From: Eutrigla gurnardus
Lineage: Eukaryota; Chordata; Actinopteri; Perciformes; Triglidae
Direction: 5' to 3'
Assembly: GCA_963514095.1 (NCBI GenBank)
Contig: OY741266.1
Span: forward strand, 6,044,522 to 6,108,521
Length of the DNA: 64,000 nt
Part shown: one piece after another, positions 48,990 to 58,144 of the stretch
How positions within the stretch are numbered: the stretch's first letter is position 1
Layout of the letters: each line of letters begins with the position of its first letter
Notes under the pieces: generated by a model
What the model saw: only the letters and a program-made list of their open reading frames with translations
Databases searched by the model: none
Told to the model about the DNA's origin: nothing
Made by a program: the position numbers and the translations under genes

Positions 48990-50385
48990 GAAGATTTGAT
49001 ATTGGTCTGTAGTTTGCTAAAACCCCTGGATCTAGAGTAGGCTTCTTAAGAAGAGGTTTAATTACAGCTACTTTAAATGACTGTGGCACCTGTTAATAAA
49101 GACAAATCGATCTTATCTAGTAAAGACACGCTAACTAAGGGTAAGACTTATTTTAGTAGCCTCGTTGGTATCGGTCTAGGAGACAGGTTGAAGGTTTAGA
49201 AGAAGAGCTCATTGACGTTAGTTGTTTAAGGTAGATCTGTGGTAGGTCTGTGTGCACGAACACAGCCCTCCGTGCTGGACAGGATGATCCGGGCGCCGTC
49301 GATTTTTGCAAAACAAATAACAGTCTCCGCGTGCACGTAGAGCCCTTTTTTCTAAAACCGGATGATTTATGTTGTTCTTGTTGTGTTTTGTTTGTGGACC
49401 CAGACTGAGAGGCTGAACAGGTAATTGTGCATCGAGCTGGTGCGGATGATGTGGCCGTGCGGGCAGGTCGGCAGGGGACAGCCGAGGAGACAAGCAGGCA
49501 GGCAGGCAGGAGTCCAGACGGAGATGCGCTTGGGATTTCCTGGAGAGTGAAGCCACAAGACAGGCGTTAGCGGAGAAAGCTACGGCAGAAACACGTTTAG
49601 GATAACGAAGGTGAACGATACGGAGGGTGTCAACATCACCATAGGGATGGAATCATCTGGCGTTGAAGTGGTGGAGAGCCCAGGGTTAAATAGCCTGGAA
49701 GCTGATGAGTTGAATGGAGAACAGGTGCGCCGCTCCGCCTCGACCGCCGACACGCACTGTCCCGGCAGAACCTTGACAGTTCTATCAGACCATAGTGTCG
49801 GCTTCAGTGAATATGATCAAAAAAATCTTGCCGACTGGGACTGTAAGACTGTCTTGCCAGACTAGGCGGGATTCTTCTAGTTTGGTGGAGCACCAGATGA
49901 TTTCAACAATTTTTGTTTTAATTTACGAGTTTGGAAGTGATACCAGGGAGCTAACTTCCTTTGTTTTATAGTTTTCTGTTTTAGAGGAGCAACAGAGTCG
50001 AGTCGTTCTCAGTAGGCTTCCAGATTAATCTATAAGGGACTAAAATTAACATAGAAGTCCTCCATTTCATTAAGACATGGCATTGAACTTAAGATTGGTG
50101 GAATCACTACCTTAAACTTAGCTACAGCTCTATCCAATAGATATCGAGAGTAGTAGCCTTTTCCTGGAGGAGCGAAGTCCAGCGGCAATAAGTCAAAGGT
50201 TATCAAGTAATGGTCAGATAAAGAAGGATTTTGAGGAAAGATTGTGTTCAATTTCAGTGCCATAAGATAAGACGAGGTCGAGAGTGTGGCTATGACAGTG
50301 AGTTGGTTTATGTACACTCTGACTGAAGCAAATAGAATCTATTAATGAAGTAAATGCGACACTAAGGCTGTCATTTACAACGTCC

Positions 50386-51206
50386 TAGGGTTGCACATCT
50401 CTTTGTGATAAACGGTTCGATATGCATCTGGATACACAGGTTACGATTCGATTAAAAAACAATATCCTTTTATTACAGACCGATTCGATTCAAATTGATT
50501 CCATACAGTGTAAGAACGATTCGATTCTACGGTTAATATTTGTTGTAGATATTTTATAAAATAAAGAAAGCAATTCTATGAAAGTGACAGTACAATAGTT
50601 TCTTTTCAAATATGCAAAGTACCACATATCCCCAAACATTGTGGCTGTATGGCACTGGCAAAAAAAAAAAAAAAACAGAACAACAAAATCACATGTCAAT
50701 GTATTTATTTTTAGACATGGACCAAAAAAAAGTCTGGCTGAATCGTTGGATGGCGGTCACAAGACAGTGTCGTGGACGCTACCCGTGCTGCGGCCACCTC
50801 TTGTGGCGCAAGTTGAGACACAAGCGTTGACATTCAAAGCCTTCCGTCTCTCACGTGCGGTCGTGGAGTGCCTGCGGTCACACGGCAGCGTCGCAGCCGC
50901 CTACCTGTGCTGCGCCCGCCTCTCCACCTCCACCTCATCCATGTTCCGTGTTGTCCCTTGTTTATCACTCATACAAGCTAGCCAGCTACGGCGTTTCGCC
51001 GGCAGCTTCAGCTCTCGCGTTGTTTTAGAGACGCTGGTGTAATGCCGCCAACCGCTTCAAAGTCTCACGATACCCGATCCATGACTCCGTAACCGATTCA
51101 TCTAGGAATAATTTGTATCGATTGAGGAGGCTGCTACCGATGCAGCCGTATCTCTCACTTGTTGAACCGAATATCCGGTCGCATCGGTTTATCGTTTACA
51201 ACCCTA
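50386..51206. mobile_element. hAT-like non-autonomous element in LINE
   Basis: Ends tagggttg...caacccta, with the inner end words 'cacatctctttgtgataaac' and its looser counterpart near the right end ('ggtttatcgtttac'). It is flanked by 8-bp duplications caacgtcc (50378-50385) and caacgtac (51207-51214), matching at 7 of 8. The interior has cgattcg-rich subterminal repeats on both sides. On the minus strand an ATG opening MDEVEVERRAQHR then stops may be the relic of a transposase start. The 133-codon plus frame at 50641-51042 has no domain and is rejected. Confidence 0.7.
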
Positions 51207-51719
51207 CAACGTACACATGGACATTCAAATCCCCCACAATAATAACTTGATCTCATTTAAGGACTAAACTTGATAGAAACTTAGAGAATTCAGATAAGAA
51301 TTCAGAATATGGACGATACACAACAACAAACATAATTGGCTGCATTGTTTTCCAGTTTGGGTGTGAAAGGCTGATAATCAGGCTCTCAAATGAGTTATAA
51401 TATAGTTTTGGTTTCGGATTGATTGATAGGCTTGAATCAAAAATGCCTGCAACTCCTTCGCCACCTCTGCTCCCTCGAGTGTTAATATGAGTGAGTATTA
51501 ATATGGCTGGGAGGACTAGCATTGTTTGTCTCCATCCCGCAGCCAGGTCAGAATAACTCAATATGATTATCTGATATTAAATCATTGACTAATACTGCTT
51601 TAAATGAGAGAAATCTAATGTTTAATAGTCCACATTTAATTCTCCTTTTTTGTTGTACTGCATCAGAAGTGCTAAAGAAAACTAGGGAGTCCAACATTGT
51701 TTTTGCATATTCACACACC

Positions 51720-52256
51720 GAGCCAACATTAACTTTAGTGACCTCCGATCAGCGTAATCGGGTGTCATTAACGCCGACAAACTTACTGTATTTAGGTTTA
51801 TCCTTAGCCAGCAGTTTCTTTTTTTTTTTTTTTTTAGATTATTTTTTTGGCTAGAGTGCCATGCAAGCCATTTTATTGTTTTTGTAGAGAGAGACAGTGT
51901 GGAAAGGGGAGATAGAGGGGGAAGACATGCGCGAAAGAGATCGCCTGGCTGGGAGTCGAACCCCTAATCTCCGCGCCGAGGCCGAGCCTCCGTACATGGG
52001 GCGGCTGCCTTATCCACTGTGCCACCTACTGCCCCTAGCCAGCAGTTTCAATTGAGCTTCAGTGTCGCCCGCTCTGGCCCCCTGGGCTATTTTCACGTGT
52101 CTCACTATGGAGCTGCCAATGACCAGAGTTGGCTTCTCAGCGGGTGTGTTGCTGAGTGGAGAAAATCGATTAGACATGTGAACATGGTGGTTAACCGTGG
52201 GCTTCGGTTTAGAACTGCCGTCAGCCGTCCCCCGGCAGCTCGGGGTTTGCCGGGGG
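51720..52256 (-). pseudogene. LINE ORF1 relic, SGNH esterase-like
   Basis: The minus strand encodes PTLVIGSSIVRHVKIAQGAR, the block-I segment of the SGNH-hydrolase (esterase) domain found in ORF1 of CR1/L2 LINEs, although the usual G-D-S is G-S-S here. Beyond the SINE it continues with AKDKPKYS, then VGVNDTRLR, the block-III 'GxND' motif, and SEVTKVNVGSVCEYAKTM. An internal deletion then joins this directly to ORF2. In intact relatives this protein is thought to bind or modify membranes or RNA during retrotransposition; the assignment is by motif only. A stop (TGA) follows VNDTRLR. Confidence 0.65.
51819..52035 (-). mobile_element. tRNA-derived SINE, 217 bp, 14-bp target duplication
   Basis: The minus strand starts 'gggcagtaggtggcacagtg' (A box), has 'gattaggggttcgactccca' (B box), a pyrimidine-rich body and an A-rich tail (16 or more T on the plus strand). 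It is flanked by a perfect 14-bp duplication, tagccagcagtttc, at 51805-51818 and 52036-52049, the clean hallmark of LINE-driven insertion. It splits the ORF1 relic of the host LINE. Confidence 0.9.
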
Positions 52257-52259
52257 AGT

Positions 52260-52900
52260 AGTGAGTATCACGAAGTAGTGAGTATCACAAAGAAACAGGA
52301 AATGACGCAAGACGCTTACCATCAGTGAAGTCTCGCGAGAAGTCGACAACAAGGCATTACCTGGATTCAACAATTTATTTAATTTAAATAATGGGTTTCA
52401 AACTATTGAAGAATAGATTGTGAAGACTTCTTTTGACTTTCATTGTTGTCTTGATCATATCGTTTTTTAACTAATAATATAATACATAATAACCCTAGGG
52501 TTTCAGATGTAGATAGACATAACAATCTTTCGCATCCACTCATGGGACCCGCTTACTCTCAGAGTTTATAGTATTGTCTCTATTTGTTCACAAAATGGCA
52601 GAAATGTTGCCAGCGTTTCTTTAGGCAGTTACATTTTTTCTAGGTAGTGTAAACACTGCCCAGGGCATCTTCCAACCACCCAGCAATACCAAACGCCACT
52701 AAAAGTAGGGTCCACCACCCCAAGACGACAGGGACGACAGCCAGCAAGGGAGCTAAGCTAACCCAGCAAAGACCTGAGGCTACTCTACTACCCAGCATGC
52801 ACCTAAAGGCCAATGTCTGGTTGCAGGGAAATTAGATGGATAATTTAAGTCTTCAGGCTAACTCAGCAACGGGATATCTGTGACTTGGTCCCACATCTTT
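52260..52900. other. Anonymous non-coding DNA
   Basis: Begins with a short direct repeat (gtagtgagtatcac, 52260 and 52275). No gene recognised. Confidence 0.5.
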
Positions 52901-52904
52901 ACAG

Positions 52905-53135
52905 AGACCTGAATCCATCATGGCCTCCCGGATTAAGCTGACCTTGATGGGCGGGCCTCATTAGAGATGACAGAACTCTGGTGGACTCTGTGTCTACGTC
53001 AATGATGCTTAGTGCTCAAGCATAGTCAGAGTTGATGGACAATGTATCCCTGCTGTTGAATTTTCAATGGAGGGATGTCAGCCATGTTACCTGACCAGAG
53101 AATTCACTCTAGTTCTTGTTGGTTACATTCCTATT
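52905..53135 (+). mobile_element. LINE endonuclease fragment, decayed
   Basis: Plus-strand reading gives GGLCVYVNDA, then VRVDGQCIPAVEFSMEGCQP and CYLTREFTLVLVGYIPIE. These match the central part of a fish LINE endonuclease ('RGGGLCvYvN..WC....v....CspDlE.l.v.CrPFYlPREFt.v.l..VYIPP'). Stops and frameshifts are present. It is a different family from the neighbouring L2-type element; clade not assigned. Confidence 0.55.
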
Positions 53136-53596
53136 GAAAAGAAAAACTGTACTACAGCAATACACTGCTGTTTTTGTATTGTGTTTTTGTGTGAGCCACT
53201 GATCAAATGTTTCACTGATCAAACATTTTGCAGGATATTGCTTACAGACTTCTCGTTGGGTTTTTGGAAAATCTCAAAGATTTGGTTTTTGTGTGCCTCC
53301 ACATGTTACATCTGCCAACCAAATTCCATACATGCAATCAATTTATTTATCTTAATCACACTGATACACAGAGACCAGAGTTCTGATGCCCACACTGTCA
53401 TAGCATTTAGTGTGTAAAAAAACTGTCTAAATACATACTATTTCAGATGCAGTATGCCAAAAATACAAGGGTGTCATATTTTTTCTAGTCACAAATTGCA
53501 GTTTGCCAGCCTGCATGTTTTAGATAGAAGATAAATACGTCACATCATCTAACATTATAATATTCATGTTAATATTATTATTTCTATTATTATTAT

Positions 53597-54192
53597 CCAT
53601 CCATCCATCATCAACCGCTTATCCTGTATTCAGGGTTGCAGGGGGCTGGAGCCAATCCCAATCATTGGACGGAGGCAGGGTACACCCTAGACAGGTAACC
53701 AGTCTATCACAGGGCCGACATGTAGAGACAGACAGGTAACCAGTCTATCACAGGGCTGACATGTAGAGACAGACAGGTAACCAGTCTATCACAGGGCTGA
53801 CATGTAGAGACAGACAGGTAACCATTCTATCACAGGGCTGACATGTAGAGACAGACAGGTAGCCAGTCTATCACAGGGCTGACATGTAGAGACAGACAGG
53901 TAACCAGTCTATCACAGGGCTGACATGTAGAGACAGACAGGTAACCAGTCTATCACAGGGCTGACATGTAGAGACAGACAGGTAACCAGTCTATCACAGG
54001 GCTGACATGTAGAGACAGACAGGTAACCAGTCTATCACAGGGCTGACATGTAGAGACAGACAGGTAACCAGTCTATCACAGGGCTGACATGTAGAGACAG
54101 ACAGGTAACCAGTCTATCACAGGGCTGACATGTAGAGACAGAGAACCATTCAGACTCACATTTGGGCAATTTACGTAGAGCCCCTCAATTAT
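53597..54192 (-). mobile_element. SINE 3' half carrying an expanded 41-bp minisatellite
   Basis: In minus orientation this matches the 3' part of the SINE at 60778-61156: (ATCC)n at 53598-53613, 'ggggctggagccaatccc', then the array, and after it 'aaccattcagactcacattt' with gggcaatttacg. The tandem array has replaced the single copy present in normal SINEs. Confidence 0.85.
53694..54144. repeat. 41-bp minisatellite, 11 copies
   Basis: Units start ggtaaccagtctatcacagg at 53694, 53735, 53776, 53817, 53858, 53899, 53940, 53981, 54022, 54063 and 54104: a strict 41-bp period. Units are almost identical (first copy ggccgac instead of ggctgac; one catt and one gtagcc variant). There are no variable spacers, so it is not CRISPR-like. 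Confidence 0.97.
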
Positions 54193-54194
54193 CA

Positions 54195-54343
54195 TTATTG
54201 TTATTATTATTGTTATTTTTATTATTGACTCACACAATTGTTGAAACTGGGTTTGTTTTTCATGTATGTAAAGATATTGTTTTTCTGTTGTTTCTGTTAT
54301 TATTAATATTGTTATTATTAACCATATGATGATGATGACAACC

Positions 54344-54375
<32 letters not shown>

Positions 54376-54440
54376 ATAATAATAACAATAAAATAGTAAT
54401 TGTTATCAGTCTTTTCGTTTCAGTATTTATTATTATTTTA
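54195..54440. repeat. A/T-rich triplet-type low-complexity tract
   Basis: Stretches of (att)n/(aat)n, the clearest at 54344-54390, include an inverted aataat..attatt junction. Confidence 0.9.
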
Positions 54441-55009
54441 TGTCACTACTCACTCCACACACATGAGTCCTTTAAATCCAACAACACAACTCCAACCAAC
54501 CCCCTGCCCTCATCGCAGCTTCTACCCAAATCCCAAAGGGAAAATTTGAAAAGATCAAAAGAAAGGGGAACAGAAAATTACTTTTATTGATAAGAAAGGG
54601 GAACACATTGTCACTTATGGGTTCTGTTCCAGCCACATACTCTAAAATCATAGACCACCCCCTCTGGTACCTGGCCTCACTGCAAATACTGACAAAGAAA
54701 TGCCCCGGAAAGCCCACTCTGTCCTACAGGACCCCACCCCTCTCTACACATTCTAGACAGGGCCTTTCACTGCATGAAAAGTCGGATTTTCGTCCCTGTA
54801 AACGCCCGAAAATCTCCCTAATTTTCGGGAGTTAACGACAATTTACAGGCTGCGAACGCCGCGTTCGTCTGTGCCGAAAATTGTCGGAAACGAACCACAG
54901 CGAAGGCTCTAATTAGCATATGAATAGCAGCGAAACCGCGCCTGGCCAGAGATGGCTTGAATATCCTCACTCTGGATTGGATGAAACCACTAGTTTTAAA
55001 CAAGTATAA

Positions 55010-55199
55010 TCGCTCGTGATTGGTTAGCAGATCTGGTCATTATAAATGTAAAGCCAACCCACGTTGGTAGATCTGTCACTATTGGTCAACCTGATGAGTC
55101 ATTATAAATGTAAACCCCACCCCCGTTGGCAGATGTGTTACTATTGGTCACACTGGGTCTTTTAAACAAGAATAATCACTAGTGATTGGTTAGCAGATC

Positions 55200-55204
<5 letters not shown>
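55010..55204. repeat. Imperfect tandem duplications inside the CACTA-like element
   Basis: 'gtgattggttagcagatct' occurs at about 55016 and 55178, and 'cattataaatgtaaa' plus a cacccccgttgg-type block occurs twice (about 55040 and 55104). Both contain CCAAT-type words (attggt). Confidence 0.75.
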
Positions 55205-55205
<1 letters not shown>

Positions 55206-55251
<46 letters not shown>

Positions 55252-55345
55252 TATATACATATATGTTTATATATATGTATATATTTATACATATATATAC
55301 ACACATATATTTATTTTTATTTATTTATATATTTATAAATATCAA
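55206..55345. repeat. (TA)n-rich tract
   Basis: A perfect TA run of about 35 bp, followed by ta/ca/tg/ttta mixtures. Self-complementary, so likely unstable. Confidence 0.93.
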
Positions 55346-55521
55346 TATGAATGAATTTATTGAGGAAAGGAAAAATTGCCAGGAGGAAGTATTCAAAGAA
55401 AGAGCTTTATTGACAACACAACACACAACTGTACAAATTTGCCCACACAACAAACGAATAAGAAAACTTAAGTCACAGTAAAATTAAAACAAGGAAGAAG
55501 AAAACAGTAAAAGTTACTTAC

Positions 55522-56468
55522 ACACAATGGCGTCACTATCGGCGTCAGAAATCCGGACTTGCGGACAAAGCTCCGAGCAAGTAAGAGGTCACAGCTTCGT
55601 TATGAGGCGAGGTTCGTCTGTGAAAACAAAATCAACAGTTAAGATTGGTATCTACTGTTAACGCATCTATTTCCTTATACAGCAGAATGAAAGCATATTC
55701 TTTAAATCTTACCCTTGCTCCGGTTCGTAGCGCCTACAATTCGTCTCCGAGTTGTGAAGACGGCGTACTGCTTCCTGTAAAAGACCAACAACATACACCT
55801 AACAAAGCAACTTAACGTTACACTGGTTCCTCTCTCTTGTTCTTTTACAAGGCTACTATGCTACTTTTAGCTTGGACTATTAGCTTTTAAGCTAATTTTA
55901 GCTTGGGCTTGCTTTGCTAATTTTAGCTTAGCTAGCAGTCACCGAACATATTCTTACCGCAATCATCCTGAGAGTCTCCAGCAGTCCTGGATATAAGAAT
56001 TATAACATTTAAACCACATTTTCTTAAGTGAAGCCTCTCAGAGCAGCATTCCTCTTGCCGGTGAACGTGAACGTCTCCTCATCGTTCCCCCCACTGAATG
56101 AGGCGCCCGGTGTCTGCATCCGTCCCTTTAACGGACAACGGTGCACGGCGTTATTAATCACCGTTAGTAAATATATAACCACGGTTTAACATAAGCACTA
56201 TATTATTAGTTAACGTCGGTAAAAACGGCACATTTTCCGCTTCGCTTGCGCTCGCTAACCTCTATGGTAAATTAGCGTCAGTAGGCTAGCCGGCTAATAG
56301 GACCTTCGATTCGTAACGTTAACGTACAATGCCAACAACAATAAAGTAACGTTCATTATCAATACGATTTAAAAGTCAGCTGGAAAAAAAAGTCATGTTA
56401 CAGTATACTTACATGTGTACGCGGTTTGTGTCGGGCTCCTCGCCAGAATCACCGCAGTCGTCCGCCAT
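55522..56468 (-). CDS. Predicted multi-exon minus-strand gene (41-residue ORF), unknown
   Basis: ATG at 56466-56468 opens MADDCGDSGEEPDTNRVH. Four consecutive segments have matching splice signals: exon 1 56468-56413 (donor gtaagt); exon 2 55986-55958 (acceptor atatccag, donor gtaagaa); exon 3 55774-55713 (acceptor cttttacag, donor gtaaga); exon 4 55617-55522 (acceptor ttttcacag, donor gtaagtaa). Exons 1-3 join in phase to a 41-residue acidic, Ser-rich protein with no recognised domain, ending at a TAG at 55734-55736. If real, exon 4 would be 3' UTR, or the stop is a disabling mutation. Further exons were not found before the element end at 54768. The role may be an accessory transposon protein; this is inference from splice-site quality only. 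Confidence 0.35.
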
Positions 56469-56495
56469 TACCCAAAACTTGTGAAGTCAGACGAG

Positions 56496-56514
56496 CCGCA
56501 ATGCATTTTGGGAA
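56496..56514 (-). promoter_or_regulatory. ZNF143/THAP11-like promoter motif
   Basis: The minus strand reads cttcccaaaatgcattgcgg, close to the 'TTCCCAxAATGCAxTGCG' site bound by ZNF143/THAP11 at vertebrate housekeeping promoters. It sits 28 bp upstream of the predicted minus-strand ATG, in a CpG-richer patch, and between two diverging frames. Confidence 0.4.
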
Positions 56515-56554
56515 GTTGAGTAGATTTAGCAAGGTCCGCTGTACTCAGAAATTC

Positions 56555-56696
56555 TTGCCAATGCAGTATACATCCGGGCATTTCTCGCGTGCACAAATTC
56601 ACATACTATTGTATGTGAATGCACTACGTACTCAAATTACGTCACAATTAAGTACGAGTAGGACGTTAGTATGGCATTTCGAACACAGCCGAGATC
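56555..56696. mobile_element. Possible MITE fragment upstream of the 119-codon frame
   Basis: 'gcagtatacatccgggc', 'catactattgtatgtgaatg' and the ending 'agtatggcatttcgaacaca' followed by gcc are familiar words from a fish MITE finishing '..tttcgaacacag'. A small palindrome (catactattgtatg) lies within. Confidence 0.4.
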
Positions 56697-57030
56697 TATG
56701 ATCTATGAACCCATCCTTGACCCTCTAGCAGAACTACGACCAGCCATTATAAAGCAGTTTATAGTTGTTAATGTTGTGTCAAAAGGTACTGCATTTAAAC
56801 ATGTTATTGCGCAAGTTTCCTGGCTTCATCCCCATCCGGACAGACATTTTTATGGAAAGCCAATAGAAGTTTGGAGCTTGCAGGGAACAGACACGTCATA
56901 CCCAGCATCATTTCTGCCTGTTGAGTGCATTGCTGGGAGATGTGTGGTTAACACATCCACTGTGCATTTAAGCAAGACCAAAGAAAGCGTCACTGTAGTC
57001 ATGCCACTATGCACAGTGGTTGAGCTCTAG
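56671..57030 (+). CDS. Transposon-borne 119-residue frame, unknown
   Basis: An open frame from ATG 56671 to a stop at 57028-57030, in the right arm of the CACTA-like element. It has a real-protein look: alternating hydrophobic strands (IIKQFIVVNVVSKGTAFKHV), then WLHPHPDRHFYGKPIEVWSL, PASFLPVECIAGRCVV, and a final VTVVMPLCTVVEL. Blocks of the type 'hp..H.yG.PvevW...PaSFiPV.rI..RC' occur, as I recall, in uncharacterised fish transposon-associated proteins, possibly as a C-terminal domain. The first residues (MAFRTQPRS) are probably not native: they fall on a 'ggcatttcgaacacagcc' sequence that looks like a MITE end, so the true start may be upstream via splicing. Confidence 0.45.
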   Translation: MAFRTQPRSMIYEPILDPLAELRPAIIKQFIVVNVVSKGTAFKHVIAQVSWLHPHPDRHFYGKPIEVWSLQGTDTSYPASFLPVECIAGRCVVNTSTVHLSKTKESVTVVMPLCTVVEL

Positions 57031-57786
57031 GAGACTGTGATGTTGTTTGCATGAATGTACATTTTACCTTTGTGGCAAAGCCTGATTAAAAGTAATTGTT
57101 GAAGCAAATTGTTTTGTGTATCTTTGAATGAAGATGAAATGAAGTTATATCTTTGAATGAAGATGAAATGAAGTAAACACCTTTCAGAAAAATGTCACCT
57201 TTCAGAAAAACTCCCCCTGCTACCCTGATTTGCATTTGTATAGCTCACAGCATTTTCATTTACATGTTAAAGCCTCCCCTAGGATTACGGGGAGGGGGGT
57301 CATGGGGGGACAACTGCCAAGCAGGGCCCACGTCAATTCCCGGCAATTTACGTCAGTTTTCGGTGTTTCCTGAACTTCCACGTCAATTTACAGGGCCGCT
57401 AACTGACGAAAATCCCACTTTTCATGCAGTGTTTGAATGGCTGCCCTCTAGCAGGAATCCATTCTCCTGGAAAAGCTACACATAGAGGTTGTTCACCTAC
57501 TAAACTCTAGTCTGCTTTACTCCTCTTCTCCCGCATGGGACAACCCAATTAGCCTCCATTCGTGTCTGCATGTGCATGCACAGGAACACACCTATGGGTC
57601 GGACCCCAGTGCCTACCACCTCTCTTTTGGTTATTTATGTCCTTGTATTTGTCTTCACCTGTTCTGTAATCATGTGTAGATACATCACATGGAGCCGCCG
57701 AGAGAACACATATGACAGTCAGATGACGGCTCAACTCTGGCTCATTGCCAGAAGCCCCAGAGGCAGCATCAATACCTGTGGACTAA

Positions 57787-57788
<2 letters not shown>

Positions 57789-57878
<90 letters not shown>
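57789..57878. repeat. (GT)45 microsatellite
   Basis: 90 bp of uninterrupted GT, the longest pure dinucleotide run in the window. Confidence 0.98.
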
Positions 57879-57881
<3 letters not shown>

Positions 57882-57917
57882 GGCAAGTTGGAGAGCATTT
57901 AAACCATGTGAAGAAAG

Positions 57918-58140
57918 CAGTGGTGGAAGAAATATTCACATTAATTAACTCACAATCACTAATATTGACCTCTTTTATAAATAAACAGCAAGTTAATGTT
58001 GTAGATGGACGTCACTTGCACTATTAAGTGTTGTATTTTGGAAAAAAATCTTGAAAGTAACTAGTAACTAAAACTGTCAAGTAAAAAATACAAGTACCGA
58101 ATAAAATAAGGTTTGCAAATGTACTTTTTTTTCATAACCA
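57918..58140. mobile_element. Fragment of a dispersed percomorph repeat
   Basis: 'gcagtggtggaagaaatatt' opens the block and 'agtaactagtaactaaaact' with 'aaaaatacaagtacc' closes it, like the common 'gtggtggaaagtaac..agtac' repeat. A related fragment lies at 35690-35760. Confidence 0.45.
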
Positions 58141-58144
58141 ATCA

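Larger units (their letters stand above)
47638..51710 (-). pseudogene. L2-type LINE ORF2 (endonuclease-reverse transcriptase), disrupted
   Basis: Endonuclease pieces: a frame starting near 51700 (KCGLLNIRSLSSKAVLVNDL), then IFDSSLSINPKPKLYYNSFE and FVVVYRPYSEFLSEF; after the hAT insertion, SLSDHYLITFDL, the SDH catalytic motif. The RT contains VPQSFKVAVIKPLLKKPTLD, LVLLDLSAAFDTINHEIL, GVPHGSVLGPILFNLYMLPL and an intact CYADDTQLYL (YADD at 48465-48476); then RNIGVIFDQDLSFDSHI, and frames with ALRSQNKGLFVVP to the stop. Disablements include several frameshifts (near 48670, 48385 and 48130), the two insertions and an in-frame 54-bp palindromic duplication at about 48904-48957. It is dead, but the RT core is unusually readable. 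Confidence 0.8.
47581..52260 (-). mobile_element. L2-type LINE with ORF1 esterase relic and two nested insertions
   Basis: Minus-strand order from 52260: ORF1 relic (esterase-like), endonuclease start (about 51710-51215), endonuclease end and linker (50377-49860), a poorly understood stretch (49860-49210), reverse transcriptase (49210-48130) and C-terminus to a stop at 47638-47640. It is split by a SINE (51819-52035) and a hAT-like element (50386-51206). The host sequence reads across both when they are ignored. The usual 3' UTR is mostly missing, replaced by the RTE-like fragment. Its ORF2 is well diverged from the L2-type copy at 36-38 kb. Confidence 0.8.
54768..57431. mobile_element. CACTA-like DNA transposon, 2.66 kb, with divergent coding regions
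   Basis: Inverted ends begin CACTGCATGAAAAGT and agree at 26 of 27 positions. They are flanked by ttt at 54765-54767 and 57432-57434, a 3-bp duplication. Ends starting CACT(A/G) with a 2-3-bp duplication are typical of CACTA/EnSpm elements. Near both ends lie further 'cggaaatt/gtaaattgacg' words that may be subterminal binding sites. The element holds a plus-strand 119-codon frame and a minus-strand multi-exon model transcribed away from it. No recognisable DDE transposase is present, so it is a deleted or unusual member. Confidence 0.6.

Noticed and set aside
49611..49865. 84-codon plus-strand frame with plausible amino-acid composition
   Set aside because: Lies antisense to the linker region of a LINE; no family resemblance and no splice context. 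It cannot be excluded entirely.
50641..51042. 133-codon plus-strand frame
   Set aside because: Lies in a non-autonomous hAT-like element, starts in a poly-A run and has no domain.
53694..54144. CRISPR-like array
   Set aside because: Units are contiguous and identical with no unique spacers; it is a eukaryotic minisatellite derived from a SINE.
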